Below, in pieces: positions 1 to 26,989 of a stretch of 64,000 nt of DNA; within the stretch, counting starts at the first letter, position 1; the number at the start of each line of letters is the position of its first letter. Under the pieces are notes generated by a model, which did no database searches, was not told the origin of the DNA, and saw nothing but the letters and a program-made list of their open reading frames with translations. The DNA is from Odobenus rosmarus divergens (lineage: Eukaryota > Chordata > Mammalia > Carnivora > Odobenidae), in assembly GCF_000321225.1 (NCBI RefSeq), contig NW_004450302.1:3750922-3814921 (forward strand), in the 5' to 3' direction. The position numbers and the translations under genes were made by a program.

Positions 1-13761
<13,761 letters not shown>

Positions 13762-14219
13762 GGGTGAGTGGCCCGATGCAGAACACAGATCAGACTGTAG
13801 AGAAATAGCTTTAAAACAGGGTAATTATTAAGACTCAAATCTTTTTCCATCCACAAAGAATCACTCAAAAAAAAAAAAAAAAAAAAGGTATTCCTGGAAC
13901 CTGTGTGTGATTCTTCCAGTGTGGCAGCACCAAAGCTTAGGTCAGAAGGTTTGGTATTATGGCAAGAGCAGAGCACTACTGACTTTTCTTCTGAGGAGAG
14001 CTGCAACTGACTTGGAGCATCTTATCTACAAAGAAAAGCAAAGAGGAAAAAAGGTCAGATACCATGATTTCCTTCTCATAGCATGCACATACATCATACA
14101 ACACAGCTGAAAATGATTCGACTCTTTACAGAGGCAATTCTTTATGCTGCTTAAATGGTTCAGTGTGGGCCATTATTTTACTGGGCTACTGGTTTACTAA
14201 ACTCAACACAATTTTGTTA

Positions 14220-14345
14220 GAATGCAAATTCTGAGATAGCAGGAGTCTATCTGTCCAGTGCCCTGAGGATCCTTACAGCTTAGCACAGTGCCAAGCACTT
14301 AGGTGTTCAGTACATAGCTGATGACAAAATGAATTATGTACTATT
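14220..14345 (+). mobile_element. L2 LINE 3' end
   Basis: Short L2 tail with TAGCACAGTGCCAAGCACTT and a GTTCAGTACATAGCTGATGA end. Confidence 0.55.
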
Positions 14346-15103
14346 GCATGGCATTCATTGTGCTAGATGCTACAGGGCATGCTGATATGACGGAAGATAT
14401 GGTCTCTGTCCACAGGGAGTTTACAGTCTTGTCTATATATAAACAGGTGTCCTAGGTGAAACACACAAGAGCTTTCTGCTGGCTGGCTTTGTTTTCAACA
14501 TCAGTCACTACCATCCACCACAGTTAGGGCTCAAAGAACAAAGCTGGCTGTGAGCTAGGCACTGTGCACCAGGGAAATAAAACAGCTAGTTGACGTAAGA
14601 AGAGACAGAAGAGACAGAAAATGTCCGTGGCCTTAAAGAATGTATAATCTCGGTAGAGATACTATCATAGATATTACTGGTTTCAGATTCATCAGAGTAA
14701 TTTCAAAGTTGCTAAGTATTTTTAAGTTTGTTCCATGCGTAGCTCACTAAATCCACTCAAGAGCCGGGGAATTTTTCATGTGTCAGTTGCACAGAAGTCT
14801 AATAAATTCTAAGAAACAGTAACCATCAGGTTGATATGGTTCCAAGAAAAATGAAACCATCCATTAAGAAAAAAAAAAGGGAGAGAGAGAGGGGCGCCTA
14901 AATTGCTTTGTGACATAGCTCACATTGCTGTTTAGCCACCCACCTCATCCCTGAGTCATATGACTGTCGCTGCAAGCACATACCCTGTCTAGCTGACAGA
15001 AGGAAGGAAACTAGCATTCGCTGAGGGCCTGCCATGTGCACCAGCAGGCAAAGGTGCTTCTCCTTATTCCTATTTAACAGCCACCACAAGACTCTGGGGG
15101 TGG

Positions 15104-15287
15104 GGGGCGCCTGGGTGGCTCAGTCGTTAAGCGTCTGCCTTCGGCTCAGGTCATGATCTCGGGGTCCTCGGATCGAGCCCCGCATCGGGCTCCCTGCTCC
15201 GCGGGGAGCCTGCTTCTCCCTCTCCCACTCCCCCTGCTTGTGTTCCCTCTCTCGCTGTCAAATAAATAAAAAAAAAAAAAAAAAAAA
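15104..15287 (+). mobile_element. can-SINE, young
   Basis: Forward SINEC with 16-base perfect duplication AAGACTCTGGGGGTGG (15088-15103, 15288-15303) and a long pure A tail. Confidence 0.96.
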
Positions 15288-15505
15288 AAGACTCTGGGGG
15301 TGGTTTTTAAACTCATTTTTGATTTTTTATTGAAGTGATCACTAAAAAAAGAAAAGCACACATCGTTGTCCAAGTCACATACACAGCATGGTTTCTAACA
15401 AAAAGAGTAGCCCTCTGCCGACTCCATCCTATCTGATCCCATAGCCTGGAAACGAAAATGTTCAACTACATTAGCTCCTCCTCCCCAGCATTTCCTTCCA
15501 TATTT

Positions 15506-15690
15506 TTTTTAAAAGATTTTTATTTATTTATTTGACAGAGAGAGAGAAAGATAGCACAAGCAGGGGGAGCGGCAGGCAGAGGGAGAGGGAGAAGCAGGCT
15601 CCCTGCGTTGCGGGGCTCGATCCCAGGACCCTGGGATCATGACCTGAGCCGAAGGCAGACGCTTAACTGACTGAGCCACCCAGGCGCCCC
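15506..15690 (-). mobile_element. can-SINE
   Basis: Reverse SINEC with perfect duplication TCCTTCCATATTT (15493-15505, 15691-15703). Confidence 0.95.
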
Positions 15691-15958
15691 TCCTTCCATA
15701 TTTCTAAACATGATTATGTTTCTATTTCTTGATTTTTTTCATTTTAAGATGTTACTACTTGTCTCCCACTATGGTTTTTCTCACCTTATTGCTCCCAATC
15801 CTCCCTCCATCCTCCCGATAGGGTTCTAGCATAGCTTTTTCTTAAATCAATATTCTTACATTATGATGACTCTACTATGTAGTCCACAACTACTCTGTCA
15901 TTACTATCTTCTGTTTTCTTTGTCCTTATGGATTTGTTCTTTTAAAAAAAGTGATTTT

Positions 15959-16170
15959 GGGATGCCTGTGTGGCTCAGCTGGTTCAGTGTCCAATTCTTG
16001 GTTTTGGCTCGGGTCATGAGATCGAGCCCTGTGTCGGGCTCTGTGCTTTGTGTGGAGCCTGCTTGGGATTCTCTCTCTCTACCCCCTCCGCCCTTCCCAC
16101 CACTACCCCACCAACCCCCACCCCCAGCTTACAAAAAATAAATAAAAAATTTAAAAAAAATTTAAAAATA
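15959..16170 (+). mobile_element. can-SINE, older subtype
   Basis: Forward copy with a diverged head (GGGATGCCTGTGTGGCTCAG) and an A-rich tail that ends directly at the next SINE. Confidence 0.85.
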
Positions 16171-16363
16171 GGGACGCCTGGGTGGCTCAGTCAGTTAAGC
16201 GTCTGCCTTCGGCTCAGGTCATGATTCCAGGGTCCTAGGATCAAGCCCCGCATCAGGCTCCCCTCCCTGCTCAACGGGGAGCCTGCTTCTCCCTCTGCCT
16301 GCCGTTCCCCCTGCTTTGTGCTCTCTCTCTCTGATAAACAAAATCTTTTAAAAAAAATTAAAA
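16171..16363 (+). mobile_element. can-SINE
   Basis: Forward SINEC inserted into the A-rich tail of the copy before it. Confidence 0.92.
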
Positions 16364-16469
16364 AGTGATTTTACTTTCATTTCAGTAGAATTTCAGAAAG
16401 GCCTGGTGATAAATGCCACCATGTTTTACTTGACATCTGTAGATGTATTTGTACTTGTTTGTATTTATA

Positions 16470-16590
16470 AATGAGGAAATTATGCCTCTAAGAGGCTAAA
16501 TAATTTGTCTAAGATTACATATCTCTTAAATGACGGAAGCAGTGCTCGACCCAGGCCTGCCTGACTCCACGGCTCATGGTCTGTTTCTAC
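16470..16590 (-). mobile_element. MIR
   Basis: Reverse MIR: AAATGAGGAAATTATGCCTC, CTAAGATTACATATCTCTTA, ACCCAGGCCTGCCTGACTCC. Confidence 0.75.
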
Positions 16591-17019
16591 TCTGGCAAAT
16601 GACACTCGAAAATAACTTAAGTTTGGTTGTCCCTATAACCACATATTTTGCACATATCAAAATTTCACACTTCATATTTTAAGTAGGAAGATCTCAGTGG
16701 CTTTTAATTCTACTTAGCCTTATTTTGCATGTGCCAAAACTTCTGACCCATGGAACTAATCTAAACTACTACAAATACCATTAAACTTACTCACATAATT
16801 ATCTCAAATTAAGCAAGGGAGGAGAGATGGTAAAATTCAATTAACCAGCAAAAGCTAGGAATTAAACAAAAAGCAGGAAGACAGAGAAAAATAATTGAGG
16901 GGAAATCCTCTGTGGTCATAATGAATGTGTTCTTCCCAAAGACCTCTGGGCTCTCAGCCTTCTTCCCACGTGGCAGGACTGCATGTCCTGACCCTGACCC
17001 TGACCCCGCCCCCTCCCCT

Positions 17020-17355
17020 GCCGTTGGGTAGGGCCATGTGACTACTGCTGGAAGGTAGCGCCTCCTGAGTAGAAGTGGCATGCAGCAGGACAGGGCATTT
17101 TCTAACCCATGAGACCCTCTAGATCTCTTTTCCCTCTCCCACAGGGACTACCAATCTTCAAAATGACAACTGCTGTCACTGCTATCCACCCGGGTCCTAG
17201 AGTGACGAAAATGATTTACAGGCTACACACGGTGCAGTGGATTTTCTCTTTCTTTTTCATTTAATTTTACACAGAGTGTGTTTTTAAAACCTCTGAGATC
17301 TTGTGTTGGTTAGTACTGTAGCATCATGCATAATCTGGCCTCTCCTAGCTGATAC
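17020..17355 (+). repeat. Ancient interspersed repeat, family unassigned
   Basis: The end resembles old mammalian LTR/LINE tails (TACTGTAGCATCATGCATAA, CTCTCCTAGCTGATACAG). It is similar in layout to the copies near 20200 and 32400. Nothing coding is seen. Confidence 0.35.
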
Positions 17356-18227
17356 AGATGGAATCCAGAAGTGGGTGCTGCCTCATCCAGAAAACTCAAA
17401 TATATGGCAAAGGCTTAGGAGCTGGTGAAAACGAGCAAGGAAATGGGTACAGGAGGCTAACAGGACAGCAGTGGTGAAATTCTCGGTGAGACTATCACCT
17501 ATTTATCTCAGAAGATAGAGAACTCATAGCTCTAACAGGAAAATGGACTGTGAAGACAGTGTGTTGGTTACTGTTGGCCGTATTTGACAAATTATTACAT
17601 GAAAAGGATGAATTCAGAAAAGAACTGATTGGTTTATAATCAGGATTAAAGGAGTTCAGAAAGTCAGCGATTTGTAAGGCTGGAAGAAGCAGATGCTTAA
17701 TAAAAACAGAGAAAGTCTTGAGCTACAAATGCTAACTAGAATTCAGTCTCAAGGCAGGATCAAGCCAAAGATGTGCCCCTACAACCACTGATAAAACCTC
17801 CTGAAGGATTAAGGCAGTGCCCAGTAAAATAGCTTTTCTAAAAGACACACTGGGAGGTCCTCTCACCAAAGCAGTTTCTTAGGGTATTTTGCTACAAAGC
17901 CTATTTCTCTAATGTGAATTCGTTCAAATGCTATTAGTAAATGGGGAAATGATGTCAGTGTAACACCAAAGTCCTGTTGGTTAATATGAGATTTTCCCCT
18001 GCAAGTTAATGTTTAAAAGGATCAAGAGAAAGCTTTCTCACAGTGAACAAGACAGCCTGAGCAATACACACAGACCTTAAGAAAAAAGCTGAACATCCTA
18101 CTTCTGTCCCTTCCTTTAATGCAAGTAGTCGCTGGTTCACCTGCTTCACGAACCACTGAACTTTCCACTTTATAGCTGGTGAAGTTGAGGGCATATGTTT
18201 CCCCTCCTGTTTTTAAAAGTTTTTCAT

Positions 18228-18437
18228 GGGGTCTCTGGGTGGCTCAGATGGTTAAGCGTCTGCCTTCAGCTCAGGTCATGATCCCAGGGTCCTGGGATCG
18301 AGCCCCGCATCGGGCTTCAGGCTCCGTGCTCAGTGGGGAGCCTGCTTCTCCCCTCTCCCTCAGCCTGCCGCTCCCCCTGCTTGTGCTGTCAAATCAATCA
18401 ATCAATCAATCAATCTTTAAAAAAATTAAAAAAAAGT
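18228..18437 (+). mobile_element. can-SINE with (AATC)n tail
   Basis: Forward SINEC whose tail contains an AATC tetranucleotide run; AAAAGTTTTT flanks both sides. Confidence 0.92.
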
Positions 18438-18979
18438 TTTTGATCATCAAAGCCTACACATCTCATACGTCAAATTTTTAATTATAATGAAATTGGTCTC
18501 TATTGTAAGCGAATGTCTTCAAGACCCCAATCTCAGAGGAGGAAACAACCACCCAGGGGATTAACGCTGGAAAGGTTCAACTGACTGATGCTGGGTGCGT
18601 ATGCCAATGGAGATTTAGTATATTTATAATATATATTTAATATATTTATTGATTGTAATACATTTATTATAATTATTGTTGTTTTTACTGGTGTACTGGT
18701 TACAATGTTTCACAGATTTTGAGTGCCCTGCCACAATCTGATTTTTTCCATAAGCCCCATTTATTTTAATGTATGACTGCAGAATCCAGGAAGGCCTATA
18801 CGGCAGTATAGCAGAAATACCTGTACTCAAAATTAAGTCAAGGAAGAAGTATGGGGCCATTAAGACAGACAGCTACGTAGCAAATTTAAGTATGATTAGG
18901 AAAGAACTGTGGCTGGGGCTAAGGCCCATGGAGCTGACTGGAAACTAATAAATAAAAAGCCAATTAAATTTTTGAGAGT

Positions 18980-19176
18980 GGGCGCCTGGGTGGCTCAGTT
19001 GGTTAAGCGACTGCCTTCGGCTCAGGTCATGATCCTGGAGTCCCGGGATCGAGTCCCACATCGGGCTCCCTGCTCAGCAGGGAGTCTGCTTCTCCCTCTG
19101 ACCCTCTTCCCTCTCGTGCTTTCTATCTCTCATTCTCTCTCTCTCTGAAATAAATAAAATCTAAAAAAAATAAAAA

Positions 19177-19203
<27 letters not shown>
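18980..19203 (+). mobile_element. can-SINE
   Basis: Forward SINEC with perfect 14-base duplication AAATTTTTGAGAGT (18966-18979, 19204-19217) and an expanded (AAAT)n tail. Confidence 0.95.
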
Positions 19204-19207
<4 letters not shown>

Positions 19208-19529
19208 TTTTGAGAGTTATACTGCCAAAAGAACCTCCAGACTGGGTTAAAAGAGACGGTGACTGTTCAAGACTTCAAGTGGTCTCTGGGTTCTCAGGCA
19301 TCTACGGCAGGAAGTAGATAAGAAAGTTGTCCATTCCTCTAAGGGGGCGTATTCTTCATTGTCCATTTCACATACAACCAAAGAAGATAACAGGAAAAGA
19401 AGAAAAGGAGGAAGCAAGCTAGGGAGGAAAGAAGACAGACAAGTGAGCTACTCCTAACGAGCCAAATCAGGGTCTATTTGAGAACATTCCCCAGCCCTGA
19501 GGAGGCCCTCTCAATGACTGCTCAGAGTT

Positions 19530-20225
19530 CAGAATTTGCTGCGTATCTCCTATTCTTCCCCCTTTCAAATGGGAGTATTTTTATTTGCTGCTGATAGTCC
19601 TGATTGCATTTTGTACGTGGGGGCAATGATCATGTGTCCGTTTCTTTCACAAGTCTCTGGACCGAGAAAAGCAACCTCTGGATCCAACGTGGAGACTCCC
19701 GTGCATCATCTCCTCACCGACAGACCACCGATCATCACACCCTTGCATCACTCAAGAGATCCTGGACTTTGATGCCATGACTGGAGAGGACCTTGGGGTT
19801 CCCTGCCGTGTGGAGGGAAGGAGTACATTTTGCCTATGACCAGAAGGATGGCGCTGTTTATCAGGTGTTTTCAGCTGCCTCTCTGGCGAAGGCAATGCCG
19901 CACTGGCCGTCCCCGCCATTGTCGTGCAGGACTACCTGACTAGTTCTGGCCGTCGTGTTGTGAAATAAGAGATGTGCACCACTGCGGAGCTACTGCATTT
20001 CACTGCTAACAAGAGACCCTCCAGGCCTCTTTCTCGACTCTGGCATGGTGACCAGTAATGTACAAGAAGACGGTTATTCCATCAACCTGCATCACTGAGT
20101 GACAGGAACAGAGCTTCCCTGCTGATTGATCATGGCCATGCAGGGAGAAAGCAAGCCTTCACTAATTTAAGCCACTAAGACTGGGGAGTGATTTGTGACA
20201 GCAGCATCACCTAGCTAATGTAGTT
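19530..20225 (+). repeat. Ancient interspersed repeat, family unassigned
   Basis: Ends with TTAAGCCACTAAGACTGG, GTGACAGCAGCATCACCTAG, a tail type found in old mammalian LTR/LINE repeats. The left boundary is uncertain. Nothing coding is supported. Confidence 0.35.
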
Positions 20226-21097
20226 CTCTATGAATATGTACATGTATCAGCTATCTCAGTCCTCAGCTAGAGAGCACAGAAAAAATTACTAAGTGAAAAG
20301 GGCTGAATTCACAGGGGAAGTTAGAAAATAAAATAAGACTCTTCTTTCTTTTAAAAAATTACAGTTAGAGCGCTTTATTCTATTTTAAATGACGCACACA
20401 TATATGCATTCCCATATCTCCCCATTATTACAATAAGGGAAACTCACAAAAACATCAATAAACCACACGGTCACAACAGAAGATGTAGTCTGTTCTCTTT
20501 GAAGCACACATAGGCTTTCTGCCCACATACTACTTTCTTCATTTGATTTTGGCATCTTTTCCCTTCTCTCAGTTTTGACGATAATCTTCCTTTATTCTCC
20601 TTCCAGAAGATTTAAACTACCTCCTAAGAGCACAACTGAGTAACCTTTACAAAACCAAGAGCACATTAGGGAAATTAGAACATTCCATGTTTCATTATCC
20701 AACTCTTAATGTGTATCCTCAGTTCTAACTTATTACAAATCATCTTAACTTCATTTTTTAGAATACTCCCTAGGTGAATACACGGAGCTCTAAGAACCTG
20801 AAAGCAGACAGAAGCAGCAAATAAAGAAATAACCCTCATTGATATTTAAAGCTGTTTAAATTCATCTCTCTTTGGTATTAAAACAAGTTCTTAGAGATCA
20901 TTTTCTCCTGCTTCTTAAAATAAATTCCAGACTAAAGTGGGTCATTCCTTAGTGTCTTGCTATAATTAACATTACACAACTTAGGAAAAAATGTGGTATG
21001 TTTGTTAAAGGATATACAAATTGAGAAGCAACCAGTCCTGGCACTCCACGGGCTTGACCAGCTACTGGGAAGAAAATACAATCTTAAGAAAAAAATT

Positions 21098-21298
21098 AGG
21101 GGCACCTGGGTATCTTAGTTGGTTAAGCTTCTGACTTCAGCTCAGGTCATGATCCCAGGGTCCTGGGGTTGAGCACGGCATCAGGCTCCTTGCTGAGCAG
21201 GGAGTCTGCTTCTCCCTCCCTCTCCCTCTGCCCCTCCCTCCGCTCATGCTCTCTCTCAAATTAATAAAATCTTTAAAAAAATAAATAAATCTTAAAAA
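21098..21298 (+). mobile_element. can-SINE
   Basis: Forward SINEC with some head changes (CCTGGGTATCTTAGTTGG); A-rich duplications flank it. Confidence 0.9.
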
Positions 21299-22447
21299 AA
21301 GAAAAATTAGAAAATATAATAGCATATCATAGATAGTGAAGTACAACTTCCAGAATGTGCTTCTTTCTCATGCCATTTTTTCCCCAAGTGGACTGCAAAA
21401 TAAGTTTACACAGTCTTCAAGAATGTTTATTTACATTTAGTCTTAAAAGAAAAATAACTTTGTTCCCTAAAACGTTTTAACAGTTAATTTTCGAAAAATC
21501 CAACAGTTTTCTTTCTATTAAAATATGTACCCATACATCCTCCTCCTATGTTAAAAAGATTCTATTTGGGGCGAGTCTTTTCAAGTTGAAAGGCGAACTC
21601 CGTAAAGCGTATCACTCTGCCACCCATGCTTATTCCACCTGCAGAACCACTTCCATCGGCCCATTTCCAGAGCTCGAACTACCTGTGCACTGCCAGACCG
21701 CGGCCCCGAGTGCAGAGTTTTCTAAACCATACAACTATCCGTGAGGCTCAGGCCAGAAGTACAACTATCAAGAAATGGAAAGGAACAAGGAGGGAAAGAG
21801 AAGTGCATATCAGTAAAATTCGTCCCCAAAAAAAGATCCATTAGGAAGAACGGGCGGGATGACAGTCGGGTCTGTGATAATAATGGTCTGATACTTTACT
21901 CAAAGCTTATGGCTTTCGCAGAAGGCTACTCACTTCTTTTTTATTAGGAAAGTATGTTAGTGACACATTTGCCAAGTAACAACTAATCTCAAAGTCTTTG
22001 GACAGTCACATAACTATTTAACAACTACTACTCACTTGAGTAAAAAAAAAAAAAAGTAGAAATCTGAAAGTTTAGAAGAGAAAAATCACATCTAGTTGGG
22101 AGAAATCAGGAAAGGTCGGTAAGGACAATGTATTTATTTCAGAAAAGACTGAAGGGCAGATATATATGTGTATATTATATTACATGTAATAAAACAAACA
22201 CAATTAAGCAAGATAAAATAAATTAAAAATAAGTAAAAAAATTGAAGTAGGAAAGATAATACTGGGAATTAAGATAAAATAAAAGCACAAATACTAAATA
22301 ATCTATCAGTGCTGGCAAAAATAAAAATTTAAATATCTGAATTAGAATTTTAAAAACTTTTTTACAAGAATGTGTTCCTTATGAAATAATTATTTCATTT
22401 CCCTACCTGGTAATTGAGTTTAAAACTCGTGTCCACACTAAAAGCTT

Positions 22448-22658
22448 ATTTTTTTTTAAGATTTGTTTATTTGAGAGAGAGAGAGAGTGTGTGTGAGTGG
22501 GGGGAAGGGGCAGAGGGACAGGGAGAGAGGGAATCCCCAAGCAGACTCCATGTAGAGTGCAGAGCCCGACCCGGGGCTGGATCCCAGGATTCTGAGATCA
22601 TGACCTGAGCTGAAATCAATAGCTGACCGCTTAACCAACTGAGCCAACCAGGGGCTCC
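22448..22658 (-). mobile_element. can-SINE, older subtype
   Basis: Reverse copy with a (GA)/(GT) internal run and head GAGCCAACCAGGGGCTCC at the right. Confidence 0.88.
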
Positions 22659-22660
22659 TA

Positions 22661-22834
22661 ATTTTTTTTTTAAGATTTTATTTATTTGAGAGAGAGAGAA
22701 AGAGAGAGAGCACAAGCAGGGGGAGAGGGAGAGGGAGAAGCAGAGAGCCCAATGTGGGGCTCAATCCCAGGACCCCGGGATCATGATCTGAGCTGAAGGC
22801 AGATGCTTAACCAACTGAGCCACCCAGGCACCCC
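22661..22834 (-). mobile_element. can-SINE
   Basis: Reverse SINEC directly after the previous one; both end in CCTAATTTTTTT, so it inserted at the edge of the older copy. Confidence 0.92.
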
Positions 22835-23489
22835 TAATTTTTTTCTTAATACAGTAGGTTCTACTTGTCTGAAATGAATGAAATCTTACTGTGTCCTTGT
22901 CTTTTTCTTAAAAAGAACCTCTAAGAGTAAAACAACTTTCAAGATACTGACAATGGAAATCTGACTACTTAAGATCCTAAACTGCTACGTAATTTTAACA
23001 AGTACAGTAAGAATCATTCAGACCTCTCTGATCTTCTTTTATATAAAACAAGCTGTATTATTATGGCAGAGAATGTGTGACCAAACAGGCTTAATGATGG
23101 GACCAATAACTATAGTTTATTTTTAACCCGAGCTTTGGTACTGTCAACCCTGAAATTTTACCACTCTATCCCTCAGCCACCTTGAAATGTGGGGGCCGAG
23201 AAAACAAACCGCACAGCTGAAAGCTCGGGGAATTGTACTCTCTGACTGACCAAGTGTATATGGTAGTGGTGATAATAACTTGCATTTATATGCTGTTTTT
23301 CAGTTTGCACAGAGCACATTTATCATACATCTGTTAAACATGTATTAAGTGCCTACTATGTGTTCGGCATTGTAGAAGCTGGAACCATCAAGGTGTTCAA
23401 AGGTCTAACTAGGGAGGCAGACACGGAACCAGTAATCACAGTACAACGTAGTAAGGACAACTACAAAAGACAGCGCAGCCCAGGGGTGA

Positions 23490-23715
23490 AGAGCCCACAA
23501 TGAAGCCTGACCACCTGCACTGGAAACCTGGCTCTGACACATACTGGAGCTAGGTGGCCTTGGGAGAATTATTTAACCTCTCTACGTCTCATTTTCTGCA
23601 ACTGTAAAATGGGGATAATAATTGTGTCTACCTCATGGTGTGTTACCGGGATTAAATGAGTTAAGTATAGATGCTTACAGAGCACTGTTATAAGTGTTTC
23701 TTGAATGAACACACT
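23490..23715 (+). mobile_element. MIR
   Basis: Near full-length forward MIR including CCTTGGGAGAATTATTTAAC, TGTAAAATGGGGATAATAAT and GATTAAATGAGTTAAGTATA. Confidence 0.85.
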
Positions 23716-23954
23716 CACCTCTACATATAAGGAATAGAGGCAGCGCAGAAAATGGAGGTGATTAACTGGTGTAGAAGGTGGTGGACCCGGCAGAGGAAGT
23801 TTCAGAGATGAGACAAAGTTGGAGCTGGTTTTGAAGGACAAGCAGAAGTCAGAGAGATGGAGAAGGGAAGCAGGCAGGTTGCATGCAAGAAACTCAACAT
23901 GAACAAGACAGGAATGAAACCACATAGGGTTTTGTTTGTAAGCAGCACTGCCCT

Positions 23955-24070
23955 ACACTGACTTGGGACTGTTGTTCCTATTTCACAGCTGAGGCTCAAT
24001 TTAATAACTTTCACCCTGTCATTGCTTGTTAAGTGATGGAGTAAGGACTAGAATTCTTGTTTTCTAACTC
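23955..24070 (-). mobile_element. MIR
   Basis: Reverse MIR: TTCCTATTTCACAGCTGAGG followed by AAGTGATGGAGTAAGGACTA. Confidence 0.55.
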
Positions 24071-24297
24071 CTCGTCCCAGTTTACCAACCATCTTCTATT
24101 GAGCTAACATGGTAGATAACAATTACTTCAAAAGATGTACAAAAGATGTATTTAGGCCTTGAACAAAAAAATATTTCTAATGACACAAAGTAAAAAATAA
24201 AATTCTAGACTAGTATTCAAGGGTCTAAGTTTTAACCATAGCTAGTGAATGCCCACCTCCCTCCACAACGCCTGGAATATTGGATTAATTCACATGG

Positions 24298-24515
24298 AGG
24301 GTGCCTGGGTGACGCAGTTGGTTAAGCGTCTGCCTTCGGCTCAAGTCATGATCCCGGGGTCCTGGGATCGAGCCCTCCATCGGGCTCCCTGCTCAGCTGG
24401 GAGTCTGCTTCTCCCTCTCCCACTCCCCCTGCTTGTGTTCCCTCTCTCGCTGTGTCTCTCTCTGTCAAATAAATAAAATCTTAAATAAATAAATAAATAA
24501 ATAAATCTTTTTAAA
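24298..24515 (+). mobile_element. can-SINE
   Basis: Forward SINEC; duplication AATTCACATGG / AATTCACACGG. Confidence 0.93.
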
Positions 24516-24627
24516 AAAATTCACACGGGTACATTTCAGTTTTCAGAGTGACTCCTCTGCACTTTGTGTTTCACAGTAACCAGTCTGACCAAGTAAAGAT
24601 TTAAATTATGTTTCAGTTCATTTTCTT

Positions 24628-24655
24628 TTTTTAAGATTTTATTTATTTATTCATG

Positions 24656-24688
<33 letters not shown>

Positions 24689-24789
24689 GCAGAGGGAGAA
24701 GCAGGCTCCCAAGGAGCAGGGAGCCCGATGTGGGGCTCGGTCCTGAGCCGAAGGCAGATGCTTAACCATCTGAGCCACCCAGGCGCCCT
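24628..24789 (-). mobile_element. can-SINE with internal deletion
   Basis: Reverse SINEC shorter than its neighbours, lacking part of the box that follows GGGGCTCG; perfect duplication CAGTTCATTTTCTT. Confidence 0.94.
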
Positions 24790-24871
24790 CAGTTCATTTT
24801 CTTCCGACAAAATTGTTAGGTTTTCAATGGACGAAACCTAAATAAATCTGTGGACTTTAAACTTGATGTGT

Positions 24872-25070
24872 GGGGCACCTGGGTGGCTCAGTAGTTAAGC
24901 GTCTGCCTTCGGCTCAGGTCATGATCCCAGGGTCCTGGGATCGAGCCCCACATCGGGCTCCCTGCTCGGTGGGAAGCCTGCTTCTCCCTCTCCCACTCCC
25001 CCTGCTTGCGTTCCCTCTCTCGCTGTGTCTCTCTCTGTCAAATAACTAAATAAAATCATTAAAAAAAAAT
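24872..25070 (+). mobile_element. can-SINE
   Basis: Forward SINEC with perfect duplication AAACTTGATGTGT (24859-24871, 25071-25083). Confidence 0.95.
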
Positions 25071-25881
25071 AAACTTGATGTGTAAAGTGCAAGTTACAGA
25101 TACAAACTTTACAGCAAAAAAAGTAGTGTCACAAGATCTGTAGCATCCTATAAATGTCCTTCATTTCAACGGTGAGCACAAAATCAACCTGGGTTGCACG
25201 AGAAACACTACCGACACGACATGTGGGAGTCAACCTTACAACAAGCAAAACCTCAAATGACACACATCACTGTGCCATATTTTAGATAAATATTATAAAA
25301 TGTTCTCAGATGCCTATATTTCATATAGTTGAAAAATACAACTAATTTTAATGCAATCTCACCTAATACAATTTCACACATCAATTATTTTTTAAGCAGT
25401 CCATCTAATCCATTATCTGTAAGAAATGGAACTGAGGAATGGCTGTCACCTTCAGTTTTAGACAAAGCTTTTATAAAAATAAAATTCCATTGTAGTTTTT
25501 TTACACATGCATTTAAGTGAGACTGCCGTTGTGCTTCCTCACGAATACGCAGGAGAAGCTGGGAGAAGAGGACATGGCAGCGGTGCTCCTCCTAAGGAGG
25601 TGCTCCTCCTAAGGTACCACCTGATTACCTTCAAGCATCAACAGTCCCCACATTTCCACAGAAGACAATAAAAACGAATATGCATTCCTTATCACAGTGG
25701 CTTAAGCAACCTTAACTTTCACCCCTAACCCCCTACGGCCAAAGAAGAAATCAAATACTAAGTAGGCTACACTGCAGGACCTGGATAATCACATGGTATA
25801 TTCAGAACATCTTTCCATTATTCAATTCACAAACGTCATCTACAGACAGGAGAATATAATTTAAACAAAGGAGTTCTTTTT

Positions 25882-26061
25882 ATTTTATTTTTTTAAAGAG
25901 AGAGACACAGCGAGAGAGGGAACACAAGCAGGGGGAGTGGGAGAGGGAGAAGCAGGCTTCCCGCCGAGCAGGGAGCCCGATGCGGGGCTCGATCCCAGGA
26001 CCCTGGGATCATGACCTGAGCCGAAGGCAGATGCTTAACGACTGAGCCACTCAGGCGCCCC
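25882..26061 (-). mobile_element. can-SINE
   Basis: Reverse SINEC with perfect 17-base duplication ACAAAGGAGTTCTTTTT. Confidence 0.95.
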
Positions 26062-26458
26062 ACAAAGGAGTTCTTTTTAAAAGGAGAATAAGAATTTTGT
26101 ATTACTGCTATCTTTTCCCTTAAAAGTCTGACAAAGTCCTGGCTACAGGAATGCTCAAATGAAATTCTATGCCCTTAAACAGTCAGAACATACCTACAAG
26201 ATACATAATCTTGGAAAGTCTCAGTCTGGCCTTGACCAAAGTTGCTTTATGGAATGCAACTAGTTAATGCACTAGTCTGTTTTCAAAATGGCTACCTGTG
26301 TGAGTACCCTGATCATTATTAACTGGTATCCTGCTCATTAGCTTTATTAAGAAAAATTAGAGACTTAAAAGGCCTTGTGAATCTTTCTTCACACTGTGGC
26401 TATGATGAGAGGCCTATCTATATGTCAAATGAAGAGATCATCATGAACTTGAATGAAA

Positions 26459-26590
26459 GATCCCGGAGTCCTGGGATCGAGTCCCACATCAGGCTCCCGG
26501 CTCAGCGGAGAGCCTGCTTCTCCCTCTGACCTTCTCCCCTCTCATGCTGTTTTTCTCTCTCTCTCTAATAAATAAATAAAATCTTAAAAA
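26459..26590 (+). mobile_element. can-SINE, 5' truncated
   Basis: Lacks the tRNA-related head; starts at GATCCCGGAGTCCTGGG and runs to the A-rich tail. Confidence 0.9.
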
Positions 26591-26604
26591 AAAGAAAATA
26601 ACTG

Positions 26605-26802
26605 GGCGCCTGGGTGGCTCAGTTGGTTGAGCGACTGCCTTCGGCTCAGGTCATGATCCTGGAGTCCCGGGATCGAGTCCCGCATCGGGCTCCCTGCTCA
26701 GCGGGGAGTCTGCTTCTCCCTCTGACCCTCCCCCCTCTCATGTACTCTTTCTCTCTCTCATTCTCTCTCTCAAAATAAATAATAAATAAATCTTAAAAAA
26801 AA
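26605..26802 (+). mobile_element. can-SINE
   Basis: Forward SINEC inserted just after the truncated copy; perfect duplication AAAGAAAATAACTG. Confidence 0.95.
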
Positions 26803-26989
26803 AAAGAAAATAACTGAGAAAGGCCCTCATTACATTCTCACATTTACAGAAATAAAAATCACAAATATTTCAGACATATAAACAACTTCAGAAAATGCCA
26901 GAATTTACACATTAGACCTACCAAAAGACAAAGGACTGTTACTGTTTTCTAATTAACAGAAAATATTTTACACTTCAAAAATTAACCCT

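Noticed and set aside
15970..16270. tRNA-like segments at SINE heads
   Set aside because: The heads descend from a tRNA gene but are parts of SINEs; none folds as an isolated intact tRNA gene here.
16985..17010. CCCTGA repeats, telomere-like
   Set aside because: Only about three units, and the unit is CCCTGA rather than CCCTAA.
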